The notes under the pieces: generated by a model
The model's database searches: none
The model's input: only the letters and a program-made list of their open reading frames with translations
What the model was told of the DNA's origin: nothing
Part shown: positions 20,503 through 29,861 of the stretch, piece by piece
Layout: every line of letters starts with the position of its first letter
Numbering within the stretch: the first letter of the stretch is position 1
Made by a program: the position numbers and the translations under genes
NCBI RefSeq assembly: GCF_031679605.1
Contig: NZ_CP117522.1
Span: forward strand, 2,666,001-2,730,000
Source: Streptomyces luomodiensis
GTDB taxonomy: Bacteria; Actinomycetota; Actinomycetes; Streptomycetales; Streptomycetaceae
Direction: 5' to 3'
DNA: 64,000 nucleotides

Positions 20503-20912
20503 GCGACGAGCCGTCCGCCCTCCGCGGTGACCGGGACCGACGGCAGCGGCTCGACCGCGGGCCCCTGGAGGACCTTGCCGGTGCGGGCGTCGAACTGACT
20601 GCCGTGGCAGGGACAGCTGATCGCGCCGTCCTCGACGCTGTCGACGACGCATCCGGCGTGCGTGCACACCGCGCTGAACGCCGTGAACTCACCCTTGGCG
20701 GGCTGGGCGACCACCACCCGCTGCTCGCGGTAGATCTTGGCGCCACCGACCGGGACGGCACCGGCCGTGCCGAGGTCGACGGGGGCGGTGGGCGTCGGGG
20801 ACGCCTTCTTGCCCGACCCGTCCGGGGCGCAGGCCGCCGCCCCGAGCCCGGCGGCTCCGGCCAGCGCGGCGCAGCACAGCACGGTTCGGCGGGAGGCGGG
20901 CTGGCGGGACAT
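20487..20912 (-). CDS. Small exported Rieske [2Fe-2S] protein
   Basis: 141-residue protein with an N-terminal twin-arginine signal (SRRTVL at 7-12, hydrophobic stretch to about 28) and a Rieske domain. The cluster ligands are C83/H85 (CTHAGC) and C100/H103 (CPCHGS), with C88 and C102 as the usual disulfide pair. C28 follows GAAA and could be a weak lipoprotein site. It is an electron-transfer protein placed on the outer membrane face; its partner is unknown and no oxidase or reductase gene adjoins it. The start at 20912 is preferred over an upstream ATG because the Tat signal begins there. The stop lies inside a tandem repeat. Confidence 0.88.
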   Translation of the reverse strand: MSRQPASRRTVLCCAALAGAAGLGAAACAPDGSGKKASPTPTAPVDLGTAGAVPVGGAKIYREQRVVVAQPAKGEFTAFSAVCTHAGCVVDSVEDGAISCPCHGSQFDARTGKVLQGPAVEPLPSVPVTAEGGRLVAGPDA

Positions 20913-20988
20913 GTGCGGCTCCTGGGGGTGTGGGGGCCCTCCGACCATACCGGCACAGATCTCTCCATCCGCCGCCGCCTCCCCGGCT

Positions 20989-21020
20989 GGACGTAAACGC
21001 TTGCGCAAGCGTTTACGTCC
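20989..21020. promoter_or_regulatory. Perfect 32-bp palindromic operator, LacI-family type
   Basis: GGACGTAAACGCTTGC is followed directly by its exact reverse complement, with the central CTTGCGCAAG carrying the CG-rich dyad centre typical of LacI/GalR operators. It lies 76 bases upstream of the LacI-type regulator and 77 bases upstream of the divergent Rieske gene. It is most likely the autoregulatory site for the adjacent regulator. Confidence 0.85.
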
Positions 21021-21096
21021 GATCCCGGATGCGGTACGTTACGGGCTCCGATGAACCCGATGAACCCGGCGACCTCGACGCGGAGGACCCCAGCGG

Positions 21097-22155
21097 ATGG
21101 CAACCATGGTCGACGTCGCCCGGCGCGCCGGGGTGTCCGTGGCCACCGTCTCGCATGTGCTCAACGAGACCCGGCCGGTCCGCCCGGACACCCGTAAGGC
21201 CGTGCTGGACGCGATCGACGACCTCGGGTACATCCCCAATACGCTGGCGCGCTCCCTGGTGACCGCGCGCACCCGATCGATCGGTCTGGCCGTCTCGGCG
21301 ATCAGCAATCCGTACTTCACCGAGATCCTCCAGGGCGTCGAGTCCAGCGCCCTGGAGCGGGGATACGGGCTGCTGATCGCCGATCCGCATGACGACCCCG
21401 CGCATGAGCGCAAGGTCGTCCGGCTGCTCCATGAGCGGCGGGTGGACGGCGTGATCGTGGCCCCGTCGGCCGAGCCCGCCGGGCTGGTGGAGTATCTGAC
21501 CCGCCGCGGGATTCCCGCCGTCTTCCTCGACCGGCTGGTCGGCGACTCCCACGACCAGGTGTGCGCCGAGAACGCCCCTCCCGTCGAACAGCTGGTGCTC
21601 CATCTCGCCGACCTCGGCCACACCCGCATCGGGCTGGTCGCCGGGCTCCCCGGGCTGAGCACCACCAGCGAGCGGATCGCCGGCTACCGGGCCGGGCTGG
21701 CGCGGCGCGGGCTGCCGTTCCGCCCCGGGCTGCTGGCGGACGGCCACTCCGAGGCGCGGGGCGCGGAGGACGCCGTCCACCGGCTGCTGGCCGCGCCCGA
21801 GCCGCCCACCGCGATCATCGCCGCGAACAACGCGATGACCATCGGCGCGCTGCGCGCCCTGCGGACGGCGGGGCTGAGCGTGCCGGGCGATCTCGCGCTC
21901 GTCTGCTTCGACGACTTCTCCTGGGCGGATGTCTTCTCCCCCGGACTCACCGCGATCTCCCAGCCCAGCCGGGAGATCGGCGCCACCGCCGTCCGGCTGC
22001 TGCTCGACCGGCTGGAGAACCCGGGGCGGCCGCCGCGCACCGTCCGGCTGCCCTGTGCCTTCGTCCACCGCACCTCCTGCGGCTGTGTGGCCGAAGACCC
22101 CGACCGACCGCTCCCCGGAACCCCCGCACAACCCGGAAAGGACCCCGCCTCGTGA
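21097..22155 (+). CDS. LacI-family transcriptional regulator
   Basis: 352-residue repressor with an N-terminal HTH (MVDVARRAGVSVATVSHVLNE, about 4-24, given in part: VDVARRAGVSVATVSHV) and hinge helix LARSLVTART. A periplasmic-binding-protein-like sugar domain fills the rest (SAISNPYFTEILQGVE to about residue 335). A Cys-rich tail (RTSCGC) ends it. It overlaps the downstream PfkB kinase by GTGA, implying that it controls a sugar-phosphorylation step. A perfect palindrome just upstream is the probable operator. The effector is likely a sugar or sugar phosphate, by family and context. Confidence 0.92.
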   Translation: MATMVDVARRAGVSVATVSHVLNETRPVRPDTRKAVLDAIDDLGYIPNTLARSLVTARTRSIGLAVSAISNPYFTEILQGVESSALERGYGLLIADPHDDPAHERKVVRLLHERRVDGVIVAPSAEPAGLVEYLTRRGIPAVFLDRLVGDSHDQVCAENAPPVEQLVLHLADLGHTRIGLVAGLPGLSTTSERIAGYRAGLARRGLPFRPGLLADGHSEARGAEDAVHRLLAAPEPPTAIIAANNAMTIGALRALRTAGLSVPGDLALVCFDDFSWADVFSPGLTAISQPSREIGATAVRLLLDRLENPGRPPRTVRLPCAFVHRTSCGCVAEDPDRPLPGTPAQPGKDPAS

Positions 22156-23102
22156 TCGTCGTCGCCGGAGAAGCCCTGATCGACCTCGTGCCCGAGCGCA
22201 CGTCGAGCGCCGCGGCGGGCGACCGGCTGCCCGCGCTGCGGCCGGCGCGCGGCGGTGGCCCGTACAACACCGCGCTGGCGCTGGGGCGGCTCGGCTCGCC
22301 CACCGCGTTCTGCTCGCGGGTCTCCACGGACGGCTTCGGAGAGGCGCTGCTGGAGGGCTTGCGGAAGGACGGTGTGGACACCGCGCTGGTGCAGCGCGGC
22401 GAGGAGCCCACTACCCTCGCGGTCGCCTCCATCGGGGCCGATGGCTCGGCCGGGTACGGCTTCTATGTGCAGGGCACCGCGGACCGGCTCTTCACCCTGC
22501 CGCCGTCCCTCCCCGAGGGGGTGCGCGCGCTGTCGCTGGGCACCTGTTCACTGGTGCTGGAGCCGGGCGCGAGCGCGTACGAGGAGCTGCTGCGGCGTGA
22601 GGCCGCGCGCGGTGTCTTCACCACCCTGGACCCCAATATCCGCACCGGTCTGATCCCCGACGCCGCTGCCTACCGGGCCCGCTTCCACGGCTGGCTGCCC
22701 CATATCGGCCTGCTGAAGCTGTCCATAGAGGACGCGAGGTGGCTGGCCGACTCGGAGGACGCGAAGGATGTGGAGACGGCCGTGGGCGAGTGGCTCGCGG
22801 CGGGTCCGGCGGCCGTGGTGCTCACCCATGGCGGGGAGGGACTGAGCGTACGGCGCCAGGACGGCTCGGTCTTCTCGGTGCCGGGCGAGCGGGTGGACGT
22901 CGTGGACACCATCGGGGCGGGCGACACCGTGAACGCCGCGCTGCTGCACCGGCTGGCCGCGCACCAGGCGCTGTCGGCGCCCGCGCTGGCCAAGCTCGAC
23001 GAGGCGGTCTGGCGGGATGTCCTGGCCTTCGCCGGCCGCGCCGCCGCGATCACCTGCTCCCGCGCGGGCGCGGAGCCGCCCTACGCGTCCGAGCTGGTCT
23101 GA
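22152..23102 (+). CDS. PfkB-family carbohydrate kinase (fructokinase-like)
   Basis: 316-residue ribokinase-fold kinase starting VIVVAGEALIDLVPE. The N-terminal GGGPYNTALALGRLG motif and the C-terminal anion-hole DTIGAGDTVNAALL are both present. The overall form resembles bacterial fructokinases and 2-keto-3-deoxygluconate kinases; the exact sugar is not determined. The GTG at 22152 overlaps the LacI-family stop, so regulator and kinase form one operon. No sugar transporter is adjacent, which leaves the substrate open. Confidence 0.88.
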   Translation: MIVVAGEALIDLVPERTSSAAAGDRLPALRPARGGGPYNTALALGRLGSPTAFCSRVSTDGFGEALLEGLRKDGVDTALVQRGEEPTTLAVASIGADGSAGYGFYVQGTADRLFTLPPSLPEGVRALSLGTCSLVLEPGASAYEELLRREAARGVFTTLDPNIRTGLIPDAAAYRARFHGWLPHIGLLKLSIEDARWLADSEDAKDVETAVGEWLAAGPAAVVLTHGGEGLSVRRQDGSVFSVPGERVDVVDTIGAGDTVNAALLHRLAAHQALSAPALAKLDEAVWRDVLAFAGRAAAITCSRAGAEPPYASELV

Positions 23103-23110
23103 CCCCCTCA

Positions 23111-23157
23111 CCGCGGATGCGCCGCGCCCGGTCGGTCCGGGCGCGGCGCATCCGCGG
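23111..23157. terminator. Bidirectional terminator between pfkB-type kinase and uvrA
   Basis: A perfect 20-bp GC-rich stem (arms 23111-23130 and 23138-23157, core GGATGCGCCGCGCCCG) has a 7-base loop GTCGGTC. It sits between two convergent genes, 8 bases from each, and is one of the strongest hairpins in the window. Confidence 0.9.
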
Positions 23158-23165
23158 GCGCGGGG

Positions 23166-26100
23166 CTACTTCGCGGCCGTCCGCTGGGAGGCGACCGTGG
23201 TCTTGGCCGCCCCCTTCTTGGCCACGGTCTTCTTCGCCGCGGTCTTCGCGGCCGCCGTGGTCTTGGCGGCGGCCTTCTTGGCGGTCCTGCCGCCCTTGCG
23301 CGCGACCGGCACCGTCGCGTCGCTCACCCGGTCACCCAGCATGTCCCGCAGGAACTTCCCGGTGTGGCTGGCCGGGATCGAGGCCACGTCCTCGGGGGTG
23401 CCCTCGGCGATCACCAGACCGCCGCCGCTGCCGCCCTCGGGGCCCATGTCCACGACCCAGTCGGCCGTCTTGATCACATCGAGGTTGTGCTCGATGACGA
23501 TCACGGTGTTGCCCTTGTCGACCAGTCCGGAGAGCACGCTGATCAGCTTGCTGATGTCCTCGAAGTGCAGACCGGTGGTCGGCTCGTCCAGGACGTACAC
23601 CGTGCGGCCGGTCGACCGCTTCTGGAGCTCGCTGGCCAGCTTGACGCGCTGCGCCTCACCGCCGGACAGGGTCGGCGCGGGCTGCCCCAGCCGGACATAG
23701 CCGAGACCGACCTCGTTGAGGGTGCGCAGATGGCGGGCGATGGTGGGCACCGCCTCGAAGAAGTCCAGCGCCTCCTCGATGGGCATGTCCAGCACCTCGG
23801 CGATGGACTTGCCCTTGTAGTGCACCTCCAGGGTCTCCCGGTTGTAGCGCGCGCCGTGGCAGACCTCGCACGGCACATACACATCCGGCAGGAAGTTCAT
23901 CTCGATCTTGATGGTGCCGTCACCGGAGCAGTTCTCGCAGCGGCCGCCCTTGACGTTGAAGGAGAACCGGCCGGGCTGATAACCGCGGACCTTCGCCTCC
24001 ATCGTCTCCGCGAACAGCTTGCGCACATGGTCGAAGACGCCGGTGTACGTCGCCGGGTTCGAGCGCGGGGTGCGGCCGATGGGCGACTGGTCGACATGCA
24101 CCACCTTGTCGACCAGGTCGTCGCCGACGACCCGGGTGTGCCGCCCGGGAACCGCCCGCGCGCCGTTGAGCTCACGGGCCAGATGGGTGTAGAGGATGTC
24201 GTTGACCAGCGTGGACTTACCCGATCCGGAGACGCCGGTGACGGCGGTGAGCACCCCCAGCGGGAAGGACACATCGATGTCCTGGAGGTTGTTCTCCCGG
24301 GCGCCGTGGACCGTCAGATGCCGCTTGGGGTCCACGGGCCGGCGCGCCGCCGGCAGCGGGATGGCCTTCTTGCCGGCCAGATAGTGCCCGGTCACCGACT
24401 CCTCGTTGACCAGCAGCTCGCTCAGCGGCCCGCTGTGGACCACCTTGCCGCCGTGCTCACCCGCGCCCGGACCGATGTCCACCACCCAGTCCGAGGTCTT
24501 GATGGTGTCCTCGTCGTGCTCCACGACGATCAGGGTGTTTCCGAGGTCGCGCAGCCTGACCAGCGTCTCGATCAGCCGGTGGTTGTCGCGCTGGTGCAGG
24601 CCGATGGACGGCTCGTCCAGGACGTAGAGCACGCCGACCAGACCGGAGCCGATCTGGGTGGCCAGCCGGATGCGCTGGGCCTCGCCGCCGGAGAGGGTGC
24701 CCGCCGCGCGGTTGAGCGAGAGATAGTCCAGGCCGACGTCGACCAGGAACCTCAGCCGCTCATTGACCTCCTTGAGGACCCGCTCGGCGATGGTCTTCTC
24801 GCGCGGGCTCAGCTCCATGCCACGCAGGAAGTCGGCGCATTCACTGATCGACATCGCCGAGACGTCCGCGATGGACTTGTCCTGCACGGTGACCGCCAGG
24901 ACGATCGGCTTGAGGCGGGTGCCCTCACAGGTGGGGCAGGGCACCTCGCGCATATAGCCCTCGAACCGCTCCCGGCTGGTGTCGCTCTCCGCCTCCGAGT
25001 GGCGCCGCTTCACATACGGCACCGCGCCCTCGAAGGCCGTGGTGTACGCCCGCTGGCGGCCGTAGCGATTGCGGTAGCGGACCTCGATCTGGGTGCGGTG
25101 GCCATTGAGCAGCGCCTTCTTGGCGCGCTGCGGAAGCCCGGCCCAGGGGACGTCGGTGCGGAAGCCGAGCGCGTCGGCGAGCGCGCCGACCAGCCGCCCG
25201 AAGTAGTCCTTGGTGTGGCCGTGGGACCAGGGGTGGATGGCGCCCTCGTCGAGCGACTTCTCCTCGTCCGGGATGATCAGCTCGGGGTCGACCTCCATCC
25301 GGGTGCCGATCCCGGTGCAGTCCGGGCAGGCGCCGAAGGGCGAGTTGAAGGAGAAGGTGCGCGGCTCCAGCTCCTCGAAGGACAGATCGTCGTACGGGCA
25401 GTACAGATGCTCGGAGAACATCCGCTCCCGCTGCGGGTCGTCCTCCTCGAGGTCCACGAAGTCGAGGATCACCATGCCGCCGGAGAGGCCGAGCGCGGTC
25501 TCCACCGAGTCGGTCAGCCGGCGCTTGGCGCTGTCCTTGACGGTGAGGCGGTCGACGACCACCTCGATGGTGTGCTTCTCCTGCTTCTTCAGCTTCGGCG
25601 GATCGGCCAGCTGGATGGTGGTGCCGTCCACCCGGGCCCGGCTGTAGCCCTTGGTCTGGAGATCGGAGAAGAGGTCGACGAACTCCCCCTTGCGCTCGCG
25701 CACCAGCGGGGAGAGCACCTGGAAGCGGCTGCCCTCGGGGAGCTCCAGCACCCGGTCCACGATCGCCTGTGGCGACTGGCGGGCGATGGGGCGGCCGCAC
25801 TCGGGGCAGTGCGGCTTGCCGATCCGGGCGAACAGCAGCCGGAGGTAGTCGTAGACCTCGGTGATGGTACCGACCGTCGAGCGCGGGTTCCGCGAGGTGG
25901 ACTTCTGGTCGATCGACACCGCGGGGGACAGGCCCTCGATGAAGTCGACATCGGGCTTGTCCATCTGCCCCAGGAACTGACGGGCGTAGGAGGAGAGCGA
26001 CTCCACGTAGCGACGCTGCCCCTCGGCGAAGATCGTGTCGAACGCGAGGGACGACTTGCCCGACCCGGACAGCCCGGTGAAGACGATGAGCGAGTCGCGA

Positions 26101-26168
26101 GGAAGGTCGAGCGAGACGTTCTTGAGGTTGTGCTCGCGAGCGCCACGAACGATGAGACGGTCGGCCAC
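23166..26168 (-). CDS. uvrA: Excinuclease ABC subunit A
   Basis: Damage-sensing ABC ATPase of nucleotide excision repair. It has 1000 residues from GTG at 26168 ([17 protein letters not shown]), preceded by AAAGG at about 13 bases; family members start here, so the ~66 upstream in-frame residues are rejected. Both ABC modules are intact: Walker [11 protein letters not shown] and [10 protein letters not shown], two LSGGEAQR signatures, and zinc-finger CPECG and CENCSGDG clusters. The last ~44 residues are a Lys/Ala-rich tail ([17 protein letters not shown] ...) resembling histone H1-like tails and absent from the core fold. Confidence 0.97.
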   Translation of the reverse strand: MADRLIVRGAREHNLKNVSLDLPRDSLIVFTGLSGSGKSSLAFDTIFAEGQRRYVESLSSYARQFLGQMDKPDVDFIEGLSPAVSIDQKSTSRNPRSTVGTITEVYDYLRLLFARIGKPHCPECGRPIARQSPQAIVDRVLELPEGSRFQVLSPLVRERKGEFVDLFSDLQTKGYSRARVDGTTIQLADPPKLKKQEKHTIEVVVDRLTVKDSAKRRLTDSVETALGLSGGMVILDFVDLEEDDPQRERMFSEHLYCPYDDLSFEELEPRTFSFNSPFGACPDCTGIGTRMEVDPELIIPDEEKSLDEGAIHPWSHGHTKDYFGRLVGALADALGFRTDVPWAGLPQRAKKALLNGHRTQIEVRYRNRYGRQRAYTTAFEGAVPYVKRRHSEAESDTSRERFEGYMREVPCPTCEGTRLKPIVLAVTVQDKSIADVSAMSISECADFLRGMELSPREKTIAERVLKEVNERLRFLVDVGLDYLSLNRAAGTLSGGEAQRIRLATQIGSGLVGVLYVLDEPSIGLHQRDNHRLIETLVRLRDLGNTLIVVEHDEDTIKTSDWVVDIGPGAGEHGGKVVHSGPLSELLVNEESVTGHYLAGKKAIPLPAARRPVDPKRHLTVHGARENNLQDIDVSFPLGVLTAVTGVSGSGKSTLVNDILYTHLARELNGARAVPGRHTRVVGDDLVDKVVHVDQSPIGRTPRSNPATYTGVFDHVRKLFAETMEAKVRGYQPGRFSFNVKGGRCENCSGDGTIKIEMNFLPDVYVPCEVCHGARYNRETLEVHYKGKSIAEVLDMPIEEALDFFEAVPTIARHLRTLNEVGLGYVRLGQPAPTLSGGEAQRVKLASELQKRSTGRTVYVLDEPTTGLHFEDISKLISVLSGLVDKGNTVIVIEHNLDVIKTADWVVDMGPEGGSGGGLVIAEGTPEDVASIPASHTGKFLRDMLGDRVSDATVPVARKGGRTAKKAAAKTTAAAKTAAKKTVAKKGAAKTTVASQRTAAK

Positions 26169-26475
26169 GCCGGTCGGCACCTTTCTTGAGAGAGACGGGG
26201 TGCGCCGAGCCCGCTCGCGGGGCGGCCCTGCCGGATGGAGCAGAGGCGGAGCGGAGCGAAGCCCCCGACCCAGGGTATGGGGGCACGACGACGATGTCTT
26301 AAGGATGCAGCACACCGAGCCTATAGCACGCACATTCGATTCGCGGGAGATGGGAGCGGACTTCACCCGATCGTGTGGCGCGCGGGCGTACTCATCGGTA
26401 CAAGCTTCGCCGGGTGCCCGGGTATTCCCCGCCCCGACGGTCCCTCGCCCGTTCCCCCCGGACTAGGCTGAGGCC
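26169..26475. other. uvrA / MBL-hydrolase divergent promoter region
   Basis: This 307-base region has no gene and must drive both uvrA and the hydrolase gene. I looked for an actinobacterial LexA box (CGAAC-N4-GTTCG type) and did not find one. No clear promoter hexamers were recognised. The weak AGGCTGAGGCC before 26476 is the only ribosome-site-like sequence for the hydrolase. Confidence 0.35.
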
Positions 26476-27132
26476 ATGACCTACAGCGGAGTGGTGACGG
26501 TCGGCGGACCGGCGGACGTGCATGAACTGCCCGATCTCATGATCTCGAAGGTCGCGGTGGGCCCCATGGCCAACAACGCGTACCTGCTGCGCTGCCGGGC
26601 CACCGACGAGCAGCTCCTGATCGACGCCGCGGCGGAGCCGCACACCCTGCTGTCCCTCATCGGCGAGAGCGGGATCGCCTCCGTGGTCACCACCCACCGC
26701 CACCAGGACCACTGGGGCGCGCTGCGCGAGGTGACGGAGGCCACCGGCGCCCGCACCTACGCGGGCCGCTACGACGCGGAGGGCATCCCGGTGCCGACCG
26801 ACGTCCTGGTCGAGGACGGCGACACGCTGCGGGTCGGCCGGGTCGAGCTGACCGCCCGCCACCTGGTCGGCCACACCCCGGGCAGCATCGCCCTGATCTA
26901 CGACGATCCGCACGGCCATCCGCATGTGTTCACCGGCGACTGCCTCTTCCCGGGCGGGGTCGGCAACACCCGTAAGGACCCCAAGGCGTTCGAGAGCCTG
27001 ATCAACGACGTCGAGACCAAGCTCTTCGACCGGCTTCCGGACGAGACCTGGGTCTACCCCGGCCACGGCGACGACACCACGCTCGGCGCCGAGCGCCCGC
27101 ACCTCGGGGAGTGGCGCGAGCGCGGCTGGTAG
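26476..27132 (+). CDS. MBL-fold metallo-hydrolase
   Basis: 218-residue metallo-beta-lactamase-fold protein, glyoxalase II-like in form. Metal ligands are H74, H76, D78 and H79 in THRHQDHW, with further ligands in GHTPGSIAL, FTGDCLFPGG and the C-terminal YPGHGDDTTLG. The short length and GHTPGS/TGDCLF pattern fit thioester hydrolases rather than beta-lactamases, but the substrate is unknown. It lies next to uvrA in Streptomyces generally, with no evident link to repair. Confidence 0.88.
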   Translation: MTYSGVVTVGGPADVHELPDLMISKVAVGPMANNAYLLRCRATDEQLLIDAAAEPHTLLSLIGESGIASVVTTHRHQDHWGALREVTEATGARTYAGRYDAEGIPVPTDVLVEDGDTLRVGRVELTARHLVGHTPGSIALIYDDPHGHPHVFTGDCLFPGGVGNTRKDPKAFESLINDVETKLFDRLPDETWVYPGHGDDTTLGAERPHLGEWRERGW

Positions 27133-27211
27133 CGGCACGCGCACGGCCCCCGCGCGCCGCGCACCCCCGTACGCCCCGTGACTCCCGGCGGGCCGTGACG
27201 GTTGGCGCGTC

Positions 27212-28543
27212 ATGCAGCATGACCGCCCTGTGTCCATGGCCCGCCTCGCCACCGCCTCCCTGGCCGGCACCGCGATCGAGTTCTACGACTTCTTCGTCTA
27301 CGGCACGGCCGCCGCGCTCGTCCTCGGCCCACTGTTCTTCCCCACCTTCTCCCCGCTGGCCGGCACCCTCGCCGCCTTCGGCACCTTCGCCGTCGGTTTC
27401 GTCTCCCGGCCGCTGGGCTCGATGCTCTTCGGGCCCATCGGCGACCGCCACGGCCGCCGGCCGGTGCTCATCGCCTCACTGCTGCTGACGGGAATCGCGA
27501 CCGTCGCCGTGGGCTTCGTCCCGTCCTACGGCACGATCGGCATCGCCGCCCCCGTACTGCTGCTCGTGCTGCGCTTTCTCCAGGGGCTGGGGCTCGGCGG
27601 CGAATGGGGTGGCGCGGTGCTGCTGACCGCCGAGCACGCGCCCGCCGGGCGGCGCGGGCTGTGGTCGGGCTTTCCGCAGGTCGGCCCGGCCATCGGCTTT
27701 CTGCTCGCCAACGGCACCATGCTGGCCCTGTCGGCCACGCTGAGCGAGGGCGCGTTCCGGTCCTGGGGGTGGCGGGTGCCGTTCTGGGGCGCGGGGCTGC
27801 TGGCGGGCGCCGGGTTGCTGCTGCGGGCCCGGCTGACCGAGAGCCCGCGCTTCCAGGAGCTGGCCGAACGCGACGGCCGGGCCGCCGCGCCGCTGGCCGA
27901 GGTGGTGCGCGGCCACTGGCGGCTGGTCCTGCTGACCGCGGGCGGGCTCGCGGTGGGCTATGCCGTCTTCTACACGGTCACGACCTGGTCCCTGGCGTAC
28001 GGCACGGAACGGCTCGGCATGGCGCGCACCACCGTGCTGGGCTGTGTCATGGCGGCCGTGGCGGCCATGGGGGCCTTGACGCCCCTGGCGGCCCATCTCG
28101 GCGACCGCTTCGGGCGGCGGCCGCTGTGCCTGGTGGGCTGTGTGGCCACCGCGGTGTGGATGTTTCCGCTGATCGTGCTGTTGCGCACCGGGGAGCCGCC
28201 GCTGATGTTCCTCGGCTTCCTGGGCGCGCTGCTCGCCTTCATCACCATGTTCGCCGTGACCTCGGCCTATCTGCCCGAGCTGTTCGAGGCGCGGGTGCGC
28301 TGCACGGGCGCGGCGCTCGGCTACAACCTCGCGGGCGTCCTGGGCGGGGCGCTCACCCCGATCGTGGCGACGGCGCTGTCCCACGGCGACGGCCCGCCCT
28401 GGGGCGTCGCCGTGTATCTGACCGCCGCCGCGCTGCTGAGCCTGGGCTGCTTCGTGCTGCTGCCGGAGACACGGCCGACGGCCGACCGTCCGGAAGGACG
28501 ATCGGCCGTACGGCCTCTGGAGGCCGGGGAGGCGGCTGCGTGA
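27212..28543 (+). CDS. MFS transporter, metabolite:H+ symporter (MHS) type
   Basis: 443-residue twelve-helix carrier. The opening ASLAGTAIEFYDFFVYGTAA and the loop RPLGSMLFGPIGDRHGRRP are diagnostic of the MHS group, which imports organic acids and compatible solutes such as shikimate, citrate, proline or betaine. RFLQGLGLGGEWGGAVLL is also typical. The particular substrate cannot be told. The ATG at 27212 has no clear ribosome site; ATG at 27236 (MARLATASLAG) is a plausible alternative. It converges with the TerC gene. Confidence 0.88.
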   Translation: MQHDRPVSMARLATASLAGTAIEFYDFFVYGTAAALVLGPLFFPTFSPLAGTLAAFGTFAVGFVSRPLGSMLFGPIGDRHGRRPVLIASLLLTGIATVAVGFVPSYGTIGIAAPVLLLVLRFLQGLGLGGEWGGAVLLTAEHAPAGRRGLWSGFPQVGPAIGFLLANGTMLALSATLSEGAFRSWGWRVPFWGAGLLAGAGLLLRARLTESPRFQELAERDGRAAAPLAEVVRGHWRLVLLTAGGLAVGYAVFYTVTTWSLAYGTERLGMARTTVLGCVMAAVAAMGALTPLAAHLGDRFGRRPLCLVGCVATAVWMFPLIVLLRTGEPPLMFLGFLGALLAFITMFAVTSAYLPELFEARVRCTGAALGYNLAGVLGGALTPIVATALSHGDGPPWGVAVYLTAAALLSLGCFVLLPETRPTADRPEGRSAVRPLEAGEAAA

Positions 28544-28631
28544 GCCGGTCTCCCGGGTCCGGGACGCGGACGTCGCCGCACGCCCTCGGTCGCCGCCGGG
28601 CGCCGTCAGGGCGGTGACGCCGCGGGCGCCG

Positions 28632-29636
28632 TCAGACGTCGACGCTGTCCTTGTCCCGAGCCCGGCTCTCCCCGTTCCCCGCCTCCACCAGGGCCTGTTT
28701 CCTCGAGGCGTGCAGACTGGTGACCGTCGTGACGGCGAGCACCGCGCAGATCACCCCGAGCGAGACCGGGATGCTGATCTCCGGGACGTGCACCCCGGAC
28801 TCGTGCAGCGCGTGCAGCACCAGCTTGACGCCGATGAAGCCGAGGATGATCGACAGCCCGTACGAGAGGTGGACCAGCTTCTTGAGCAGGCCGCCGATCA
28901 GGAAGTACAGCTGGCGCAGGCCCATCAGGGCGAAGGCGTTGGCGGTGAAGACGATGTACGGATCCTGGGTGAGGCCGAAGATCGCGGGTATCGAGTCCAG
29001 CGCGAACAGGACGTCCGTGGTGCCGATCGCCAGCATGACGATCAGCATCGGGGTCATCAGCCGCTTGCCGTTCCGCACGATGAACAGCTTGGTTCCGTGG
29101 TACTCGTCGGTGGACGGGAACCGCTTCTCGACCGCCTTGAGCAGCCGGTTCTCCTCGAACTCCGCTTCCTCCTCATCGGCCCGCGCCTCCTGGATGAGCT
29201 TCCAGGCCGTCCAGATGAGGAACGCGCCGAAGATGTAGAAGACCCAGGCGAAGGTCGAGATGATCGCGGCGCCGGCGGCTATGAAGACCGCGCGCAGCAC
29301 CAGGGCGATGAGCACTCCCACCATCAGCACACGCTGCTGATAGACCGTCGGCACCGCGAACTTCGCCATGATCAGCACGAAGACGAAGAGATTGTCGACG
29401 CTCAGCGACTTCTCGGTGATGAAGCCGGCGAAGAACTCGCCGGAGGGCCCGCCGCCGGCGAAGACCAGCAGCCCGAGCCCGAAGAGCGCGGCAAGGGCGA
29501 CCCAGACGGCGGTCCAGATCCCGGCCTCCTTGAGGGAGACCTCATGGGGTTTGCGGCCGCCTATGAAGAAGTCGGCGGCGATGAGGGCACACAGCCCACC
29601 AATGGTCAGGCCCCACATGGCCCACGAAACGTCCAC
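28632..29636 (-). CDS. TerC-family integral membrane protein (putative Mn2+ exporter)
   Basis: 334-residue protein with about nine predicted membrane helices and the TerC pattern of acidic residues in helices (ITEKSLSVDNLFVFVLIM; FALDSIPAIFGL). Family members YkoY/MeeF and Alx export manganese or load it onto exoenzymes; older work ties them to tellurite resistance. GTG at 29636 follows GGAGGAACC. A leader with the features of the Mn2+-sensing yybP-ykoY riboswitch lies directly upstream, which strongly supports a manganese role here. The C-terminal ~25 residues are charged and cytoplasmic. Confidence 0.93.
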   Translation of the reverse strand: MDVSWAMWGLTIGGLCALIAADFFIGGRKPHEVSLKEAGIWTAVWVALAALFGLGLLVFAGGGPSGEFFAGFITEKSLSVDNLFVFVLIMAKFAVPTVYQQRVLMVGVLIALVLRAVFIAAGAAIISTFAWVFYIFGAFLIWTAWKLIQEARADEEEAEFEENRLLKAVEKRFPSTDEYHGTKLFIVRNGKRLMTPMLIVMLAIGTTDVLFALDSIPAIFGLTQDPYIVFTANAFALMGLRQLYFLIGGLLKKLVHLSYGLSIILGFIGVKLVLHALHESGVHVPEISIPVSLGVICAVLAVTTVTSLHASRKQALVEAGNGESRARDKDSVDV

Positions 29637-29679
29637 GGTTCCTCCGGCATTCGTACGGCAATCTCAGCGTCGTCGCTGC

Positions 29680-29799
29680 CGGAGGTCTCCTCCGCCCATG
29701 GCCGAACCGTGGACCGGTGCCCCGGGATGCCGTCCGGTCTCCTGGGGCCGGACGGCATCCGTGGTGACGGGAACACCGCTACAGGAGTACTCCCCTCCG
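29680..29799 (-). promoter_or_regulatory. yybP-ykoY (Mn2+) riboswitch upstream of the TerC gene
   Basis: On the minus strand the leader begins CGGAGGGGAGTACTCC (29799 onward) and ends GGAGGAGACCTCCG (to 29680); CGGAGG pairs with CCTCCG to form P1. GGGGAGTA and GAGACCT are the conserved halves of the yybP-ykoY metal-binding core. Inside, CGGTG (29778-29774) can pair with CACCG (29719-29715), CCCGTCA matches the conserved CGUCA, and a perfect 13-bp arm GGATGCCGTCCGG (29760-29748) pairs with 29737-29725. The three-way layout, the strand and the TerC gene 43 bases downstream all fit. Recognition is by eye, without a covariance search. Confidence 0.8.
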
Positions 29800-29831
29800 C
29801 GTAAAGAAGAGTACAGGAATTCCCATGGGAG

Positions 29832-29861
29832 AGTAAAGAGATGGGCAAAAGAGCTGGTCAA
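29832..29861 (-). promoter_or_regulatory. Candidate promoter of the riboswitch-TerC transcript
   Basis: TTGACC (29861-29856) and TTTACT (29837-29832), with an 18-base spacer, read on the minus strand. They end about 33 bases before the riboswitch begins and overlap the stop codon of the TerD-family gene upstream. The match to a vegetative Streptomyces promoter is only fair. Confidence 0.4.

Noticed and set aside
26169..26475. Possible SOS (LexA) box upstream of uvrA, and likewise upstream of uvrB
   Set aside because: I looked for the actinobacterial CGAAC-N4-GTTCG pattern and found no acceptable match in either leader.
29664..29861. 65-codon minus-strand frame in the TerC leader
   Set aside because: It coincides with the structured riboswitch leader, has no supporting ribosome site and no similarity to a protein family.
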